64,000 nt of DNA from Trichinella spiralis (Eukaryota; Nematoda; Enoplea; Trichinellida; Trichinellidae): positions 3,900,280 through 3,964,279 of the forward strand of contig CM012954.1 in NCBI GenBank assembly GCA_000181795.3, in the 5' to 3' direction. Made by a program: the position numbers and the translations under genes. Shown here piece by piece: positions 1 to 10,074 of this stretch. The notes under the pieces were generated by a model. The model saw only the letters and a program-made list of their open reading frames with translations. It was not told the DNA's origin and did no database searches. Position 1 is the first letter of the stretch; each line of letters starts with the position of its first letter.

Positions 1-115
1 GAAATTCATTTTTGTGCCTTTTAAATAAATATTCGGGTCTAGTATGTCTGCAATCAATAAAATGCGTAAATACAAGATTTCAATTTGAAGCTTCCTGTAT
101 ACAAAAATGAATTTC
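1..115. repeat. Short terminal inverted repeat pair (15 bp) around an 85-bp spacer
   Basis: Bases 1-15 (GAAATTCATTTTTGT) are the exact reverse complement of bases 101-115. The unit could be a small foldback or MITE-like element, but it starts at the window edge, so any outer part or target-site duplication is invisible. The rest of 1-888 is AT-rich sequence without a convincing coding exon. Confidence 0.35.
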
Positions 116-888
116 AGGTACAAATGTTAGTAATATCACGAACATTGGCTTGGGGGTTATAAGTCGTAATTTATGTATAAATATTCATAAAAATTGAAAT
201 TATATTTTGTATTTTAAAGGAGCCCGTGTTTTATTTCTTTTCTTTTTGCCTCTATTAAAATCACATTACCTTTAACGTTTTTTGCAATATCTCGGCAAAC
301 ACGCATTTATGCAACGTAAGACCAGGTTTGTATTGATTAATTTATTTTTTCCGATCAGTTGAAAACTTCTCAACAATTTAAATTTTTCGACTTTCAAAAA
401 AGCCAGGCTATAGCCTTTGCTGTTTTTGCGATTTTCGAAAGTAGGCTTTTTTCCAAAAGTTAGCTTTTTTTGTTATATTTTGCTAAAGTTTGATACATTA
501 GTGGGTTTTGGAAAGTTTCAGTGCAAACTAGCCGGTACTTGTTGAATAAATTGCCTCTAAAGTTAGCATGCGCGTATATTAATACACATATCTTTTACAT
601 TGGAATCAAGGAGACATGTGAGTTTTTGTTAGTTATCGGTTTCAATGTACTCCTGTAAAAACAATTTATGCATATTATGCACTGTTATGTAGAACATCAA
701 TAAGTACGTAATAACCTTACTCATTCGATAAGGTTTTGAATTACATTTGCTTTATTGTCGTATTTTTAAATGGAAAGAAAGCGATTCCATCATAGGCAAT
801 GTCGTCCCTTATTTAAATTTATTACTTTTGATAACTTTTCAGAATGTTATACACTTAGGAAGTTAATCGGTAAGAGAATGCGACGGCC

Positions 889-2072
889 ATGAGTGACTTG
901 GTATGTTCAATTGTAGTATTCAATGTCACCCATGAACAGAAGGTAAGTTACGTTTGCTCAGTTGTGCTCAAGTCGTGCCCATATTGATGTTAGTGCATGA
1001 GGTTTCCAACAACTGATTTTGAGAGAAATGAAATTCAATTTGCTGAAACTATTTTTCATATTTATTTCAGTGTATGCTTGGATGTAGAAGTTTATACCGT
1101 GTGAATCTACACTCAGTATTTCCCCTTTCAGTAATCATGAAATATGGAAGTAAATTTTTGAGTAATTCTGGAGAATGAATCTACTGAAATTGTACTGACC
1201 ATTACCAAACTATTCTTTCACTATTTCACATAAAGCTATTAATTATCAGCCTTCATATTTCATAATATAAAATGTAACGCATGTAGTACATCTTCTTGCA
1301 TCACATCTTTTTATTTCCACTTTAAACAAATAACAATTGTTAACGTCAGTTTATTTTCATATTTAATCAATATAGTTTTTCATTTATATCAATGCTGATA
1401 TACTATTACAGTTTAGTGAAATAAATTTTTATGCTAATTGCATTATCCATACACTTATATAACCAGAAGCAAAATAGCTTTAATTATAACAGTAACATTA
1501 ATAAAAGGTCAATAATTTATGCTAATACGCTATAATTTACCGTAAAGTAGGTTCTTCTACCAAAGGCAACTTTAATTACTATTATGCAATGTTTCAGAAT
1601 GTCGTATCCATGGTCAGTTCTATAGCATATCGCCGTAGCGGAATGTGCGGAAATATAGTAGCACTCTTGAATATCATCTATGATGAAGAGGTAAGTGCTA
1701 TTCTATAATGTAGTGCTCATCTTCTATGCACGCTATTTGCATGACCTGTCATTTCGAACTGATTTCTGTTCCCGCTAACAGTACTAACATTGAATTATTC
1801 CTGATGACACATTACTTCGTTTCCTTATAGATGCAACAGACAATAGAGTACTTATTGATATTCCGTATTTTGAGATGAATTTTCTAATATATTCTACTTT
1901 CAGATCTCACCCGGGTTGCAGTGGAATATTACATACATGTGCCATGAAGAGCAAGTTACAATTTCAATCTATTCCGAATATGTAGTATCTTATTGAAATA
2001 AAATTTTTTCAGAAACGGAGAAAGAAAACTGACAAACCACTTCAATGCCGACAACTGGAGCTGTTCCTATAA
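889..2072 (+). CDS. Small four-exon gene of unknown function, left-arm copy
   Basis: I do not recognise this protein. Four exons (889-942, 1598-1690, 1904-1954, 2013-2072) join in phase 0 to an 85-residue frame from ATG (MSDLVCSIVV...) to TAA (...CRQLELFL). Acceptors are good TTTCAG-type sites and the first two donors are GTAAGT; the third donor (CAA|GTTACA) is weak. Exons 2-4 recur in the right arm (63168-63600, opposite strand), where exon 2 differs by two amino-acid changes in 31 codons, suggesting a maintained reading frame. Exon 4 of the right copy is 2 nt shorter and ends early. The product has no signal peptide, a basic KRRKK stretch and four cysteines, and matches no domain known to me. 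It could also be a spliced noncoding RNA with a fortuitous frame. Confidence 0.45.
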
Positions 2073-2854
2073 ATCTGTAAAGTGCAACGAATTACCAATA
2101 CTCACATAATTAAATTCAATTTCACATGAAAGAAAGGGTAAGCAGTGCAATACGTATGTTACAATTACCATTCTACCTTACTATTAGCATGAATATAATC
2201 AGATAAGCCAACGTGAAAGAGCCATATTATAAAAAGTAATTGAAGACAAATAACGGTGCATCATAATAATTTTAGAATTCAAGCCACTTATTTATTTTGT
2301 AATACTAAATTTCCTCGCTAGTGATGGCACTGTCGCTGAATTTTGACAGAAATAAAGATGACATGTAAGTAAAAAACAAATCCTTTATTCTGCACACATT
2401 AATATTTGAAAATTTATACTAGTTCATAACACATTCAATATTCTCTATTATCATTTTTACTTGGAAATGTTCGATACGTCCACGTATCTTTCGTGATGGA
2501 ATAAAGTCATCATGTAAGTAAAAACATCTTTGTCCATATTTCACTCCCTTAGAAAACTGAAATATTATATTAGCTAATAACTTTTAGGATAAGTGAACAA
2601 CGGTGACTTACTTCACAGCTCAATATGAATAATGGTATGTATATTTTACAATAACAGATTATCAGTATAGCACTTATTTTATGGTTTATAGTTCAAATTC
2701 CTGTGCCTTTATTATTTTCTACTGCTGAAGTGGTTCACATTATTTTGAAGTTTGAAAAACGTCAACATTATGGGATCGTAACGCTGAAAGTGAACTAGGG
2801 TAAGTATAACATACTTTAAACTCCGTGGATAAAGTTGTTTGGTTTAAGATTGAA

Positions 2855-3973
2855 ATGGCAACATCTTTGAACCCTCAAGTTGAGCAAATGATCTCCACAT
2901 TTTTATCATATGCACCTGATTTCACAAGTGAGTAATCTATTTACAATTTCTATGTGTAACGTAAAGCTTAAATCCAGATGCACTGTTATTTGTCTTCAAT
3001 TACTTTTTATAATATGGCTATTTAATACCAGTAATAGCAATAATTAATAATTTTCAGACATTTTGAGACTTTGTGACATCAAATCTTTATAATTTCTACC
3101 ACATGGTTAAAAATAATCACACGGATGGATTTGGCTGACTGTCAGCGATTCCACTACGTGCGTGAAAAGGAGAAAGACAATTCGTCATGCGTAGCTGCTT
3201 GAGAGCATGCTAAGAAAATTGACCCTATCGCATAAATTTAAGAAAGACAGCTTTCCTTAGGGAACCCGTATAAACAAGAAATTATCAGCTGGTTGGAATA
3301 TTCATTTGTCTCTACAGCACTGGATACTTTGCCGAGCATGCTTATTCTTCGAGTAACAGGTAAGTCCTAAATTTGACATTACTCATACATATTTTCAGGT
3401 TCAATTTTTCATCAACAGAATCGTTTAATACTTGACCATAGCAGATTAAACAGGATGAATAGTACACGTTCAACTTGCGTCATCATAGTGTCAAGTAAGT
3501 ATTTATTACTTTTATGATGCTTTACTATACTTATTAACGCTCTTATGTTTTAGATCTGGTAACATGGGTGTCTGGGAAGATGAAGCTGCAAAATGTTAAT
3601 GAGAACATGCTAAGAAAATTCACCCCATTGCATAAATTAAAGAAAGACATTTTTTCGATGGGAATCCATATAAACAAGAAACCACCAGCTGGAGGGAATA
3701 TACATGTCTCTACAGCACTGGATACTTTGCCGAGCATACTTATTCTTCGAGTCACAGGTAAGTCCTACATTTGACACTATTTTCAGGTGTAAGTTTTACA
3801 GAATCGTTTGCTATTGACGCTAGTGGATTGGACAGGATGAATAATAACCGTTCAACTTGCGTCATCATAAAGTCAAGTAAGTACTTATTACTTTTACCTA
3901 TTGCTTTACTTATTAACGCTCTTATGTTTTAGATCTGGTAACATGGTGTTTGGGAGGATCTGCCAGAAGTTAA
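2855..3973 (+). CDS. Four-exon gene of unknown function with a faint T-box-like stretch, left-arm copy
   Basis: Exons 2855-2927, 3554-3757, 3787-3876 and 3933-3973 join in phase 1 at every junction to a 135-residue frame from ATG (MATSLNPQVE) to TAA (LGGSARS). Splice sites are strong (TTTTAG and TTTCAG acceptors, GTAAGT donors). The frame also stays open upstream of the ATG within the first exon. The end of exon 2 (KKPPAGG ... SILILRVTG) aligns without gaps to the T-box segment that ends in RIHIVRVGG, and exon 3 begins FTESFAI, resembling the T-box FPETQFI motif. I judge this weak. The right-arm copy keeps exons 2 and 3 nearly unchanged, but its sequence at this ATG reads ATA. A degraded older copy of exons 2-3 lies just upstream at 3150-3481. 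Confidence 0.5.
3150..3481 (+). pseudogene. Degraded duplicate of exons 2 and 3 of the neighbouring gene
   Basis: Two blocks match the exons at 3554-3757 and 3787-3876. They share the segments CTCTACAGCACTGGATACTT and GTTCAACTTGCGTCATCATA and the same GTAAGT donors. The frame is broken by an in-frame stop and a small insertion relative to the intact exon. This indicates an exon-pair duplication followed by decay of the upstream copy. The same arrangement is present in the right arm near 61720-62050, so the duplication predates the arm duplication. Confidence 0.6.
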
Positions 3974-4099
3974 AGAACAGCAGACTCAACGACGGACACT
4001 TCATACTAGCAGCAGATTTGAGAAGATGGACTGTTCAAGAACTATACGTGCGTTCATCTTGCACCAGACTAGTAAGTTCCTTAACACTTCTCTGATACA

Positions 4100-4143
4100 A
4101 CATTTCAGATCTGATCAGGAACAACTGATCAGATCTGAAATGT
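4100..4143. repeat. Perfect 19-bp hairpin with 6-nt loop
   Basis: The stem ACATTTCAGATCTGATCAG (4100-4118) is followed by the loop GAACAA and its exact reverse complement (4125-4143). The stem itself contains the short palindromes AGATCT and TGATCA. The right arm has the same hairpin at 61055-61098. It could be a small foldback insertion, a structured RNA or a replication-sensitive site; the sequence does not tell which. Confidence 0.85.
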
Positions 4144-4332
4144 GTGAAATGAACTATGCGAACATTCCACATCTCAACAGGATTATCAGGTAAGGGTCCG
4201 TTATTGCGTTAAGGCTATCAGTTAATATTAACACATTTTAGGTATGGGCATTCACGTATGTGTCAGGTAAGGTAAGTTGCAGGAGAGCCTATTAGAAAAT
4301 AACCCTAGAATGAAAATGATCAAATAAAATTA

Positions 4333-4842
4333 TCGCCTCAGGCTATGCTCTAGGCTCTCCCTTTTGGGAAATTTCCTCGAGGTATGCCTCCAGCTATGCC
4401 TAAGGCTACGCCCCGGGCAACGTCTTTTTAATTTCAAAAATTTTCCAAGTTTTTCAAAATTTTACCCTGCGGCTACGCCCTGGGCTATGCCCCAGGCAAT
4501 TTTAAAAAAACATTTGCTCTCAGGCTATGCCTCAGGCAATTTAAAAAAACTATTTGTCTTCAAACCACCCCTGAGGCAAATTTCAAAAAAATATTTGCTC
4601 TCAGGCTATGCCTCAGGCTACGCCTCCGGCAACTGTTTTCTGAAATTCAAATTTTAAAAATTTTTAAAATTTAAATTCTAAAATTTTAAAAAATTTCCCC
4701 CAGGCTACGCCCCAGGGTACACCTCAGGAAATTTTTAAAAAAATTTCGCCCTCAAGGTTCACCCGGAGCTACGCCTGAATCCATTTTCAAAAAAATGTTC
4801 ACCCTTAAGCTACACCCAGATTTACGCCTCAGGCGATTTCCA
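4333..4842 (+). repeat. GC-rich degenerate tandem array (GGCTAYGCC type)
   Basis: About 500 bp alternate between GC-rich blocks built on GGCTAYGCCYCAGGC and A/T runs (AATTTTAAAAA-like). Many blocks contain GCCTCAGGC, which is nearly self-complementary. The GC islands stand out sharply from the AT-rich surroundings. An open frame crosses the array in both arms (97 codons on the left, 131 on the right), but its residues merely echo the repeat and its length changes with unit number, so I do not call it a gene. The matching array is at 60372-60866. Confidence 0.75.
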
Positions 4843-4875
4843 AAAAATTTTCAGGAAAAAATCGTGTCTCACATG

Positions 4876-5103
4876 CTAATTCCAATCGATAATCCCAACA
4901 AGGGTTGGTTGCAATGCTTGTCGAAAGACTTTATAAACACTCTGTGCTAAATATTGCATCCCACAAGTGAAATGCAGCTTACTGAACTTACTTCCACCTG
5001 TAATTGGAGTTCTCACCATAAAACATCGCTTCTTCTGATAGATCTGTTCTCTTCTGATCTGATCTCTCGTCGGATAAGGTGATACCTCCAAATTCACCAA
5101 CAA
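4876..5103 (-). other. Open reading block kept open in both arms, possible terminal exon
   Basis: A 74-75 codon frame containing YPTRDQIRREQIYQKKRCF and ending VGIIDWN before TAG is open here and in the right arm (60120-60344). The two copies differ by several substitutions and by indels that sum to minus 3 nt, so the frame is restored downstream. There is no ATG at its 5' end; a TTG begins the open stretch, consistent with an exon rather than a whole gene. I recognise no domain. Chance openness is possible in such a short block. Confidence 0.3.
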
Positions 5104-5172
5104 TGCATCTCAGACTCTATAAAAGATCTTTATGAACTGCATGTATAAGTTTCAGGCTTAATTTAACTTACC

Positions 5173-5945
5173 TGCGCTAAAGCTTCTAAACAAATTTGCT
5201 GCTCAATTCAAACAGCTGTCTTCTTTGCACTTCGTTTTGATCAGGATGCTTGCACTTTTGAAGTTGGAATCATTCTTCCATTCTATCAATTTCGATCCGC
5301 ACCTAAAAAATTAATGCATGTTATGACAATTGGAGAATATGAATACTATTCAATAACCTACCTGAGTCCCTTGTAAAGCTTCTCGACAAATCTACTGCGC
5401 AATTTGGGCAGCTTCTTTCTGTCTTCTTTGCACTTCCTTTTGATAAATGTTCAACCGTGAGCTGTCGCGGAATCACTGGAAATGCTTGCACTTTTGATGT
5501 TGGAATCATTCTTCCAATCTATCCATTTCCATCCATATCTAAAAACTTTATGCATATTATTTATTGCTATGACTTAGAAGTAGAAAAATAAACCCAGTAT
5601 GAAATAAATACTGCTCAATGACTTACCTGAATCACTTGTAAAGCTTCTCGACAAATCTACTGCGCAATTTGGACAGCTTCTTCTTCTGTTTCCTTTGCAT
5701 AATCGTATCGTTTTGATAAAACTGCAACCATGAAGCATTCGTGCAATCTCTGGAAATGCTTGCACTCTTTTGATGCCCAAATCATTCTTCTATTGACTGC
5801 GTTGGTGCTTTTGGGGCTTTAACTGTACGAAGCACATCTTCCACTGGATCCGCAATTTTGGGGTTGGAAATTCCACATCTCGTTGACAGACGCAACAATT
5901 GGCGTTGCAGTACACCAAGCTGCGGTTTTCTGCATGATGGATGCT
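5173..5945 (-). repeat. Three tandem exon-like units of about 180-260 bp
   Basis: On the minus strand three related blocks occur at about 5629-5800, 5363-5540 and 5173-5300. Each has an AAGTGCAAGCAT motif, an AAATTGCGCAGTAGATTT-like core (diverged in the third), and ends in a donor-like G|GTAAGT or G|GTAGGT. The blocks are open in some frames but have stops in the frame that best fits the upstream part at 5800-5945, which encodes a frame with VEDVLRTVKAPKAPTQS. They look like an exon amplified in tandem and now partly decayed. The copy in the right arm is at 59280-60055. Confidence 0.5.
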
Positions 5946-6193
5946 ACAGGCAATCATTATGGTATCGTTTAGAAAAAAACTGCAACCACGGAGGGGTTCA
6001 ATTGCCTAAATAATGAATTCTGTCAGTATACGGATTAAAAAATGAAATGTAATTTTTCCGTTTTCAAAATGCGAAGCAGTAATCGCTGGGAAATATTTAT
6101 TACAAATTATTTACATGCAATAATTCTGTTAATTCGTGGCAAAGTCTTGTTACATCCCATTGCATGCTGTAAAAGCGGCTAATGAAAACTTAC

Positions 6194-6256
6194 CAAAGTT
6201 CAGAGAACTTAAAGCGTTGTTGCTATCTTCTAACGAGTACGACAAACCGATGGCAC
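6194..6256 (-). other. 63-nt exon-like block with strong splice signals
   Basis: On the minus strand, TTTCAG precedes and GTAAGT follows a 63-nt block that encodes GAIGLSYSLEDSNNALSSLN in phase 1. The right-arm copy (58972-59034) is identical over all 63 nt. A second such block (about 6837-6866, minus strand) encodes NVDLNDEVFS between a GTGCAG acceptor and a GTGAGT donor. They may be exons of the same unit as the tandem blocks at 5173-5945, but I could not build a continuous model. Confidence 0.35.
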
Positions 6257-7627
6257 CTGAAACATAATGACATTACTATAAAATATGCTAATAACAGAAA
6301 AGCTCATCCATCACAAGCCAGCATATATGGTGTTATGCATGCATGCACCAATATCATGCAAACAGTAGCAGTTTTGTTATGTAAAAAACAACTCATCCTT
6401 CAAAAATTGATGAAGTTGAAGTTTAGCAAATTCCTTCATGGCTATAGACTAAATGACTACAAGATGAAACACTGTGAAAATTATATAAATAGCAAACTAC
6501 TTTGCCTCAGGTAAAACAATCTAATTTTCCTGACTTCATTCTACTAAAACTGTATTCTAAATTGCCTATTCTGGAAAAATGATTTTCAATCTGATCTCAG
6601 CATTGTGGAATAAAAAATTCTATTTAACCTGAAATAGTAAAACAACGTGAAAATACATGATTTGTGATACACTACTCTAATTAAACGTTACTTAAGACGT
6701 CAAATTTCAGCAAATTTTACACACTACATATGCTGTAAATTTCACTAATCTTGAGAATCAACATCTATTAGCAGCTGTTTTTAAACAATTCAAAATTCAA
6801 ATTAAAAAAAATTTAACTCACCGAAAATACTTCATCGTTGAGGTCCACATTCTGCACGAGTTACTTTATTCAATTATGTGGTTTTCAATAAATGAAAACA
6901 AAAAACTTTTACGGAAGCGTTTAGTATTCCATTTGAAACGTCATTATTCGCTTGCCGCACACAGTAAGTCTAAAACGAATATATAAAAATAATATACTGA
7001 ATTTTTTAGCTATTATTTATTCAGACTGTTAGTTGTTTGTTTTCTACAGTTGACCACAGATTGTAGATATGCAAAAATGCATCAAAACGTGTAAAATAAA
7101 ACGAAACGGCAATCAACAAATTCCAGCTAGCATATTAGTATGTTCATACAAATAGCAAGCAAATTTCCCATGCTATAAAAGCACAGATGGATATCACAGG
7201 CAACATATCATAGCATACCTTTCAATCATAGATAAGAATTGAAGGAGAGATCTAGAATTCAGCACGTGCCGTCATGACGATACGCTGAATAACTAGCTAT
7301 GAAAATGAAAATTAGTAACCGAGTAAATAGCAAATTATGCAAATAGAAAATTACTTTGCCTTAGGTTGAATAATCTAGTTTCCAATTCGTAATAGCGTAT
7401 AAATTTTATGAAATAACATTGCTCACGGCAACACAGTTTACAATTTCTGCCTTACCACATTGCATTACAGTAACTACTGTACAACAACAAAACGACCAAG
7501 TAAAAAAATAAATTAAACCTGCCTGTTAATAGATAATCTACTGTAATTTTACAGTAATTACGACGTAACTGAAAAGAGTAAAAAACCAAACAATCTCATC
7601 TTAACTTCGCTGTACAGTGAATTCATA

Positions 7628-7645
7628 TGTATATATATATATATA
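7628..7645. repeat. (AT)n microsatellite at the inner edge of the left arm
   Basis: The AT run follows TGTACAGTGAATTCATATG, which is the last sequence shared with the right arm. The homologous right edge also runs into an (AT)n tract. Confidence 0.8.
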
Positions 7646-9147
7646 AATAATATATAAAGAAATTTACATTCTACATCTAAACCAGGAAATTATGTTTCAT
7701 TAATTAATTTTCAATTTATCATAATAATCACTTATTTACAATATTATAAAATAAATATATGAACAGAAAGAAAGGTAGGAAATCCATTTCATCCGTGCGT
7801 TTTTATATAAAATGCTGCTATTTCATGCTGAAAGACAACTGAACAATGATGATTTGAAATATAAAAATGTGCCAGATAATTTTTAAAAAACTAATTAGCG
7901 CTAAAAGTGCAGTGTAAAAAGAAAGCTCATTTCGAGACGATGCTGATTTACATAACAGACAGACAAAGTAAATAAACACGCAACGCTAATTGACCTAGTT
8001 TATTTAAATTTGCACCAGAACTTCACCGTCGATGATCATGAACAATAATCAATGTTTCTATTTGAGTGAAAATGTAAAATAAAAAAATAGTTTTAAATGA
8101 AGTAGATGAAAAAAATAATAAAGCGTTAAAATTAAAATTGTTATTAAAGGTGCACTATATATTAAATATTTATTTGATGCATTCATTTTCATCTTCAAAT
8201 CAAATAATCTTCTAAAAGTCATTTAAGTTTAAAAAATAAATTCAAATACTAAATAATTGTGTGAAATTGAACTCTGATAAGCGTCAGAAGCACAAATAAA
8301 AGATCAAACGGCAAATGAAAAAGGGCAGGACAGTGGAAAAAGTGGGCGTTATGACGTGCATCAGAGTCGACCAGTTTGAAAATGCTTAACACTCATGCAT
8401 TCGATGAAGAAGTAGCATTAAAGTGCCACAACATCAAAATCATCAGCATTTCGAACAACAACAGTACGTTTTGTTTGTATATCAGTGTTGGATAAATTAT
8501 TAAATTATCACTTTTTAGTCTAGTATAAGAAAAATTAATTTTCTGTTCAGTCTTAATCGCATTCAATATTTATTCAAATTCATACAATATTTTCCGACTA
8601 AAATCTGAAAGAGTATTGTAAAAAGCGTTAATTCTTTGAAAATTGAATAAAACGACACTTCATGTAACATAAAACGTGCATTTGAACGTTTACTTTTATG
8701 CAGCATTTTGATAATTTATTTGTTAATTAATAAAAGTGAAAATAATTTTTTAAATCTATTTTTAATAATAAAAGTAAACTGTAAAAAGCAATCTTACGTC
8801 ACACTAACAAAGCAAGAAATGTTATAAATGCTTATCTTTGATGCATATCAATTTCTCTTTGTCCAATGCTTACATACTTCAACTATGACTCTGCCGAGTT
8901 ATTCATAAAAATTAATGACGTTTTATTTTGACAAATACACATTCTAATTTCTATTTGAAATATTCAAGCTTTCAGATATATGTATTTGTTTTTTTTATTT
9001 ATATCATTTTATTATAATTTAGAATCTTTAAATGTGTGACTGTTTAAATGGCGTTTAAAGTTTTGCTATTTGTATTCATTATTCCACAGGTAAATAGAAT
9101 ATGCTTACCTCATCAATGCAGCTTATGCTTCTTTGGAATGTTGAATA
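7646..9147. other. Intergenic, AT-rich, no gene seen
   Basis: No convincing exon or RNA gene. An ATG-started frame at 9048-9245 overlaps the start of the GNAT gene in another frame; its first codons are hydrophobic and end in CAG|GTAAAT, so a small upstream exon cannot be excluded. Confidence 0.5.
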
Positions 9148-10074
9148 ATGTGCGAAAAAGATTACACCGCCACCACCATCGTAATCAACAGAAATTTCAA
9201 AAGTGGTCATTGCAAAATAACAATTCGTCAAGCAACCGAAAATGACATTCCAAATATATGTGAACTGGCAAAACAATCACTATGGTCGGTAGGAATTATC
9301 AATTACAAACTCTACTTTCACACAAGTCCAAAAACATGGAAAGTAGCTGTAAATTCTAAAGGCGAAATTATCGCATTCAGTGCCAGCAATCACATGCTAG
9401 TCGGTGCCCGAATTGGCTACCAGATGTTGTGTAAATTGGATTATCAAGGATACGGTATTACAAAATATTTCGACAACATGCACTACAGTAGAATTCCTAT
9501 CACTGCCAATATGACGAAATTGTCAATATGTCGTTATAAATTTGATATTTTGAAAGAGAAGCTAATTGGCTTTACAGGCATTTCTAAACCGTGGCTTCTC
9601 AATAAACCTGCTTTAAATGGAAAACTTCAAATTTGTCTGCTTACAAACGATACAATAAAATATATATTTGATTACGATTATCAAGTAATTGGATTTGATC
9701 GTCAACAATTTGTTAAACAATGGTCATTGGAAAATGGAGCGGAAACATTATATTGTCACAATCAACAAGGGCAATGCTGTGGTTATGGAACCATCCGACC
9801 CTGCGATGAGTACATCACAATAGCACCCTTATATGCAGATGATGATGTCACTGCTGAATTTTTGTTCTATCATTTATATCGAAAATTGCCAACTGGAAAG
9901 CTAATTTATGTTTTCTTTCCAGCGGAAAGAATTTTAATAAGAAAACTAGTTGCAATGGTTCAGCTCTCACAAACTGATACTGAATTTCGCGTCTATCAAC
10001 ACAAATCGTTGTTTGTAGCCGAACATTTAGCCATGGACAAAGTTTACTGCATGCATGACTACTGGCCAGTTTGA
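9148..10074 (+). CDS. GNAT-family N-acetyltransferase, nematode DUF1248-like
   Basis: A 308-residue intronless frame. Residues about 25-150 fit a GNAT fold (ITIRQATENDIPNICELAKQ is a typical first strand and helix). The C-terminal part carries the pattern GYGTIRP...IAPLYADDD, typical of the YitH/HolE-type second domain found with it in nematodes. Family members are acyl-CoA-dependent acyltransferases; the substrate is unknown. I chose the ATG at 9148 because the conserved domain starts about 25 residues later. There is no clear signal peptide. An AATAAA-like signal lies about 25 bp after the stop (near 10099). The gene is convergent with the CSN3 gene. Confidence 0.75.
   Translation: MCEKDYTATTIVINRNFKSGHCKITIRQATENDIPNICELAKQSLWSVGIINYKLYFHTSPKTWKVAVNSKGEIIAFSASNHMLVGARIGYQMLCKLDYQGYGITKYFDNMHYSRIPITANMTKLSICRYKFDILKEKLIGFTGISKPWLLNKPALNGKLQICLLTNDTIKYIFDYDYQVIGFDRQQFVKQWSLENGAETLYCHNQQGQCCGYGTIRPCDEYITIAPLYADDDVTAEFLFYHLYRKLPTGKLIYVFFPAERILIRKLVAMVQLSQTDTEFRVYQHKSLFVAEHLAMDKVYCMHDYWPV

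Larger units (their letters stand above)
1198..7645 (+). repeat. Left arm of a giant inverted repeat
   Basis: The arm is the reverse complement of 57570-64000. Matching coordinates sum to about 65,198-65,230 along the whole length (for example 1598 with 63600, 3554 with 61646, 6194 with 59034), so order is kept with only small net indels. Segments compared by eye differ by a few percent. Base 1198 pairs with the last base of the window, so the true outer edge is unknown and may include the first exon at 889. The inner edge lies in the (AT)n run at 7628-7645; beyond it the two sides share nothing. Stretches of the arm with no gene called (2073-2854, 6260-7620) are AT-rich with scattered GTAAGT and TTTCAG sites. 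Confidence 0.93.

Noticed and set aside
4364-4657. 97-codon open frame across the GC-rich array (and the 131-codon frame at 60439)
   Set aside because: The residues only reflect the repeat unit (LRLCLRLR, SGYASG), and length follows unit number; no gene signal.
6182-6514. 110-codon frame MKTYQSSENL on the plus strand, and its 100-codon mirror at 58744-59046
   Set aside because: It overlaps the better supported 63-nt exon-like block on the other strand, and its C-terminus differs between arms by frameshift.
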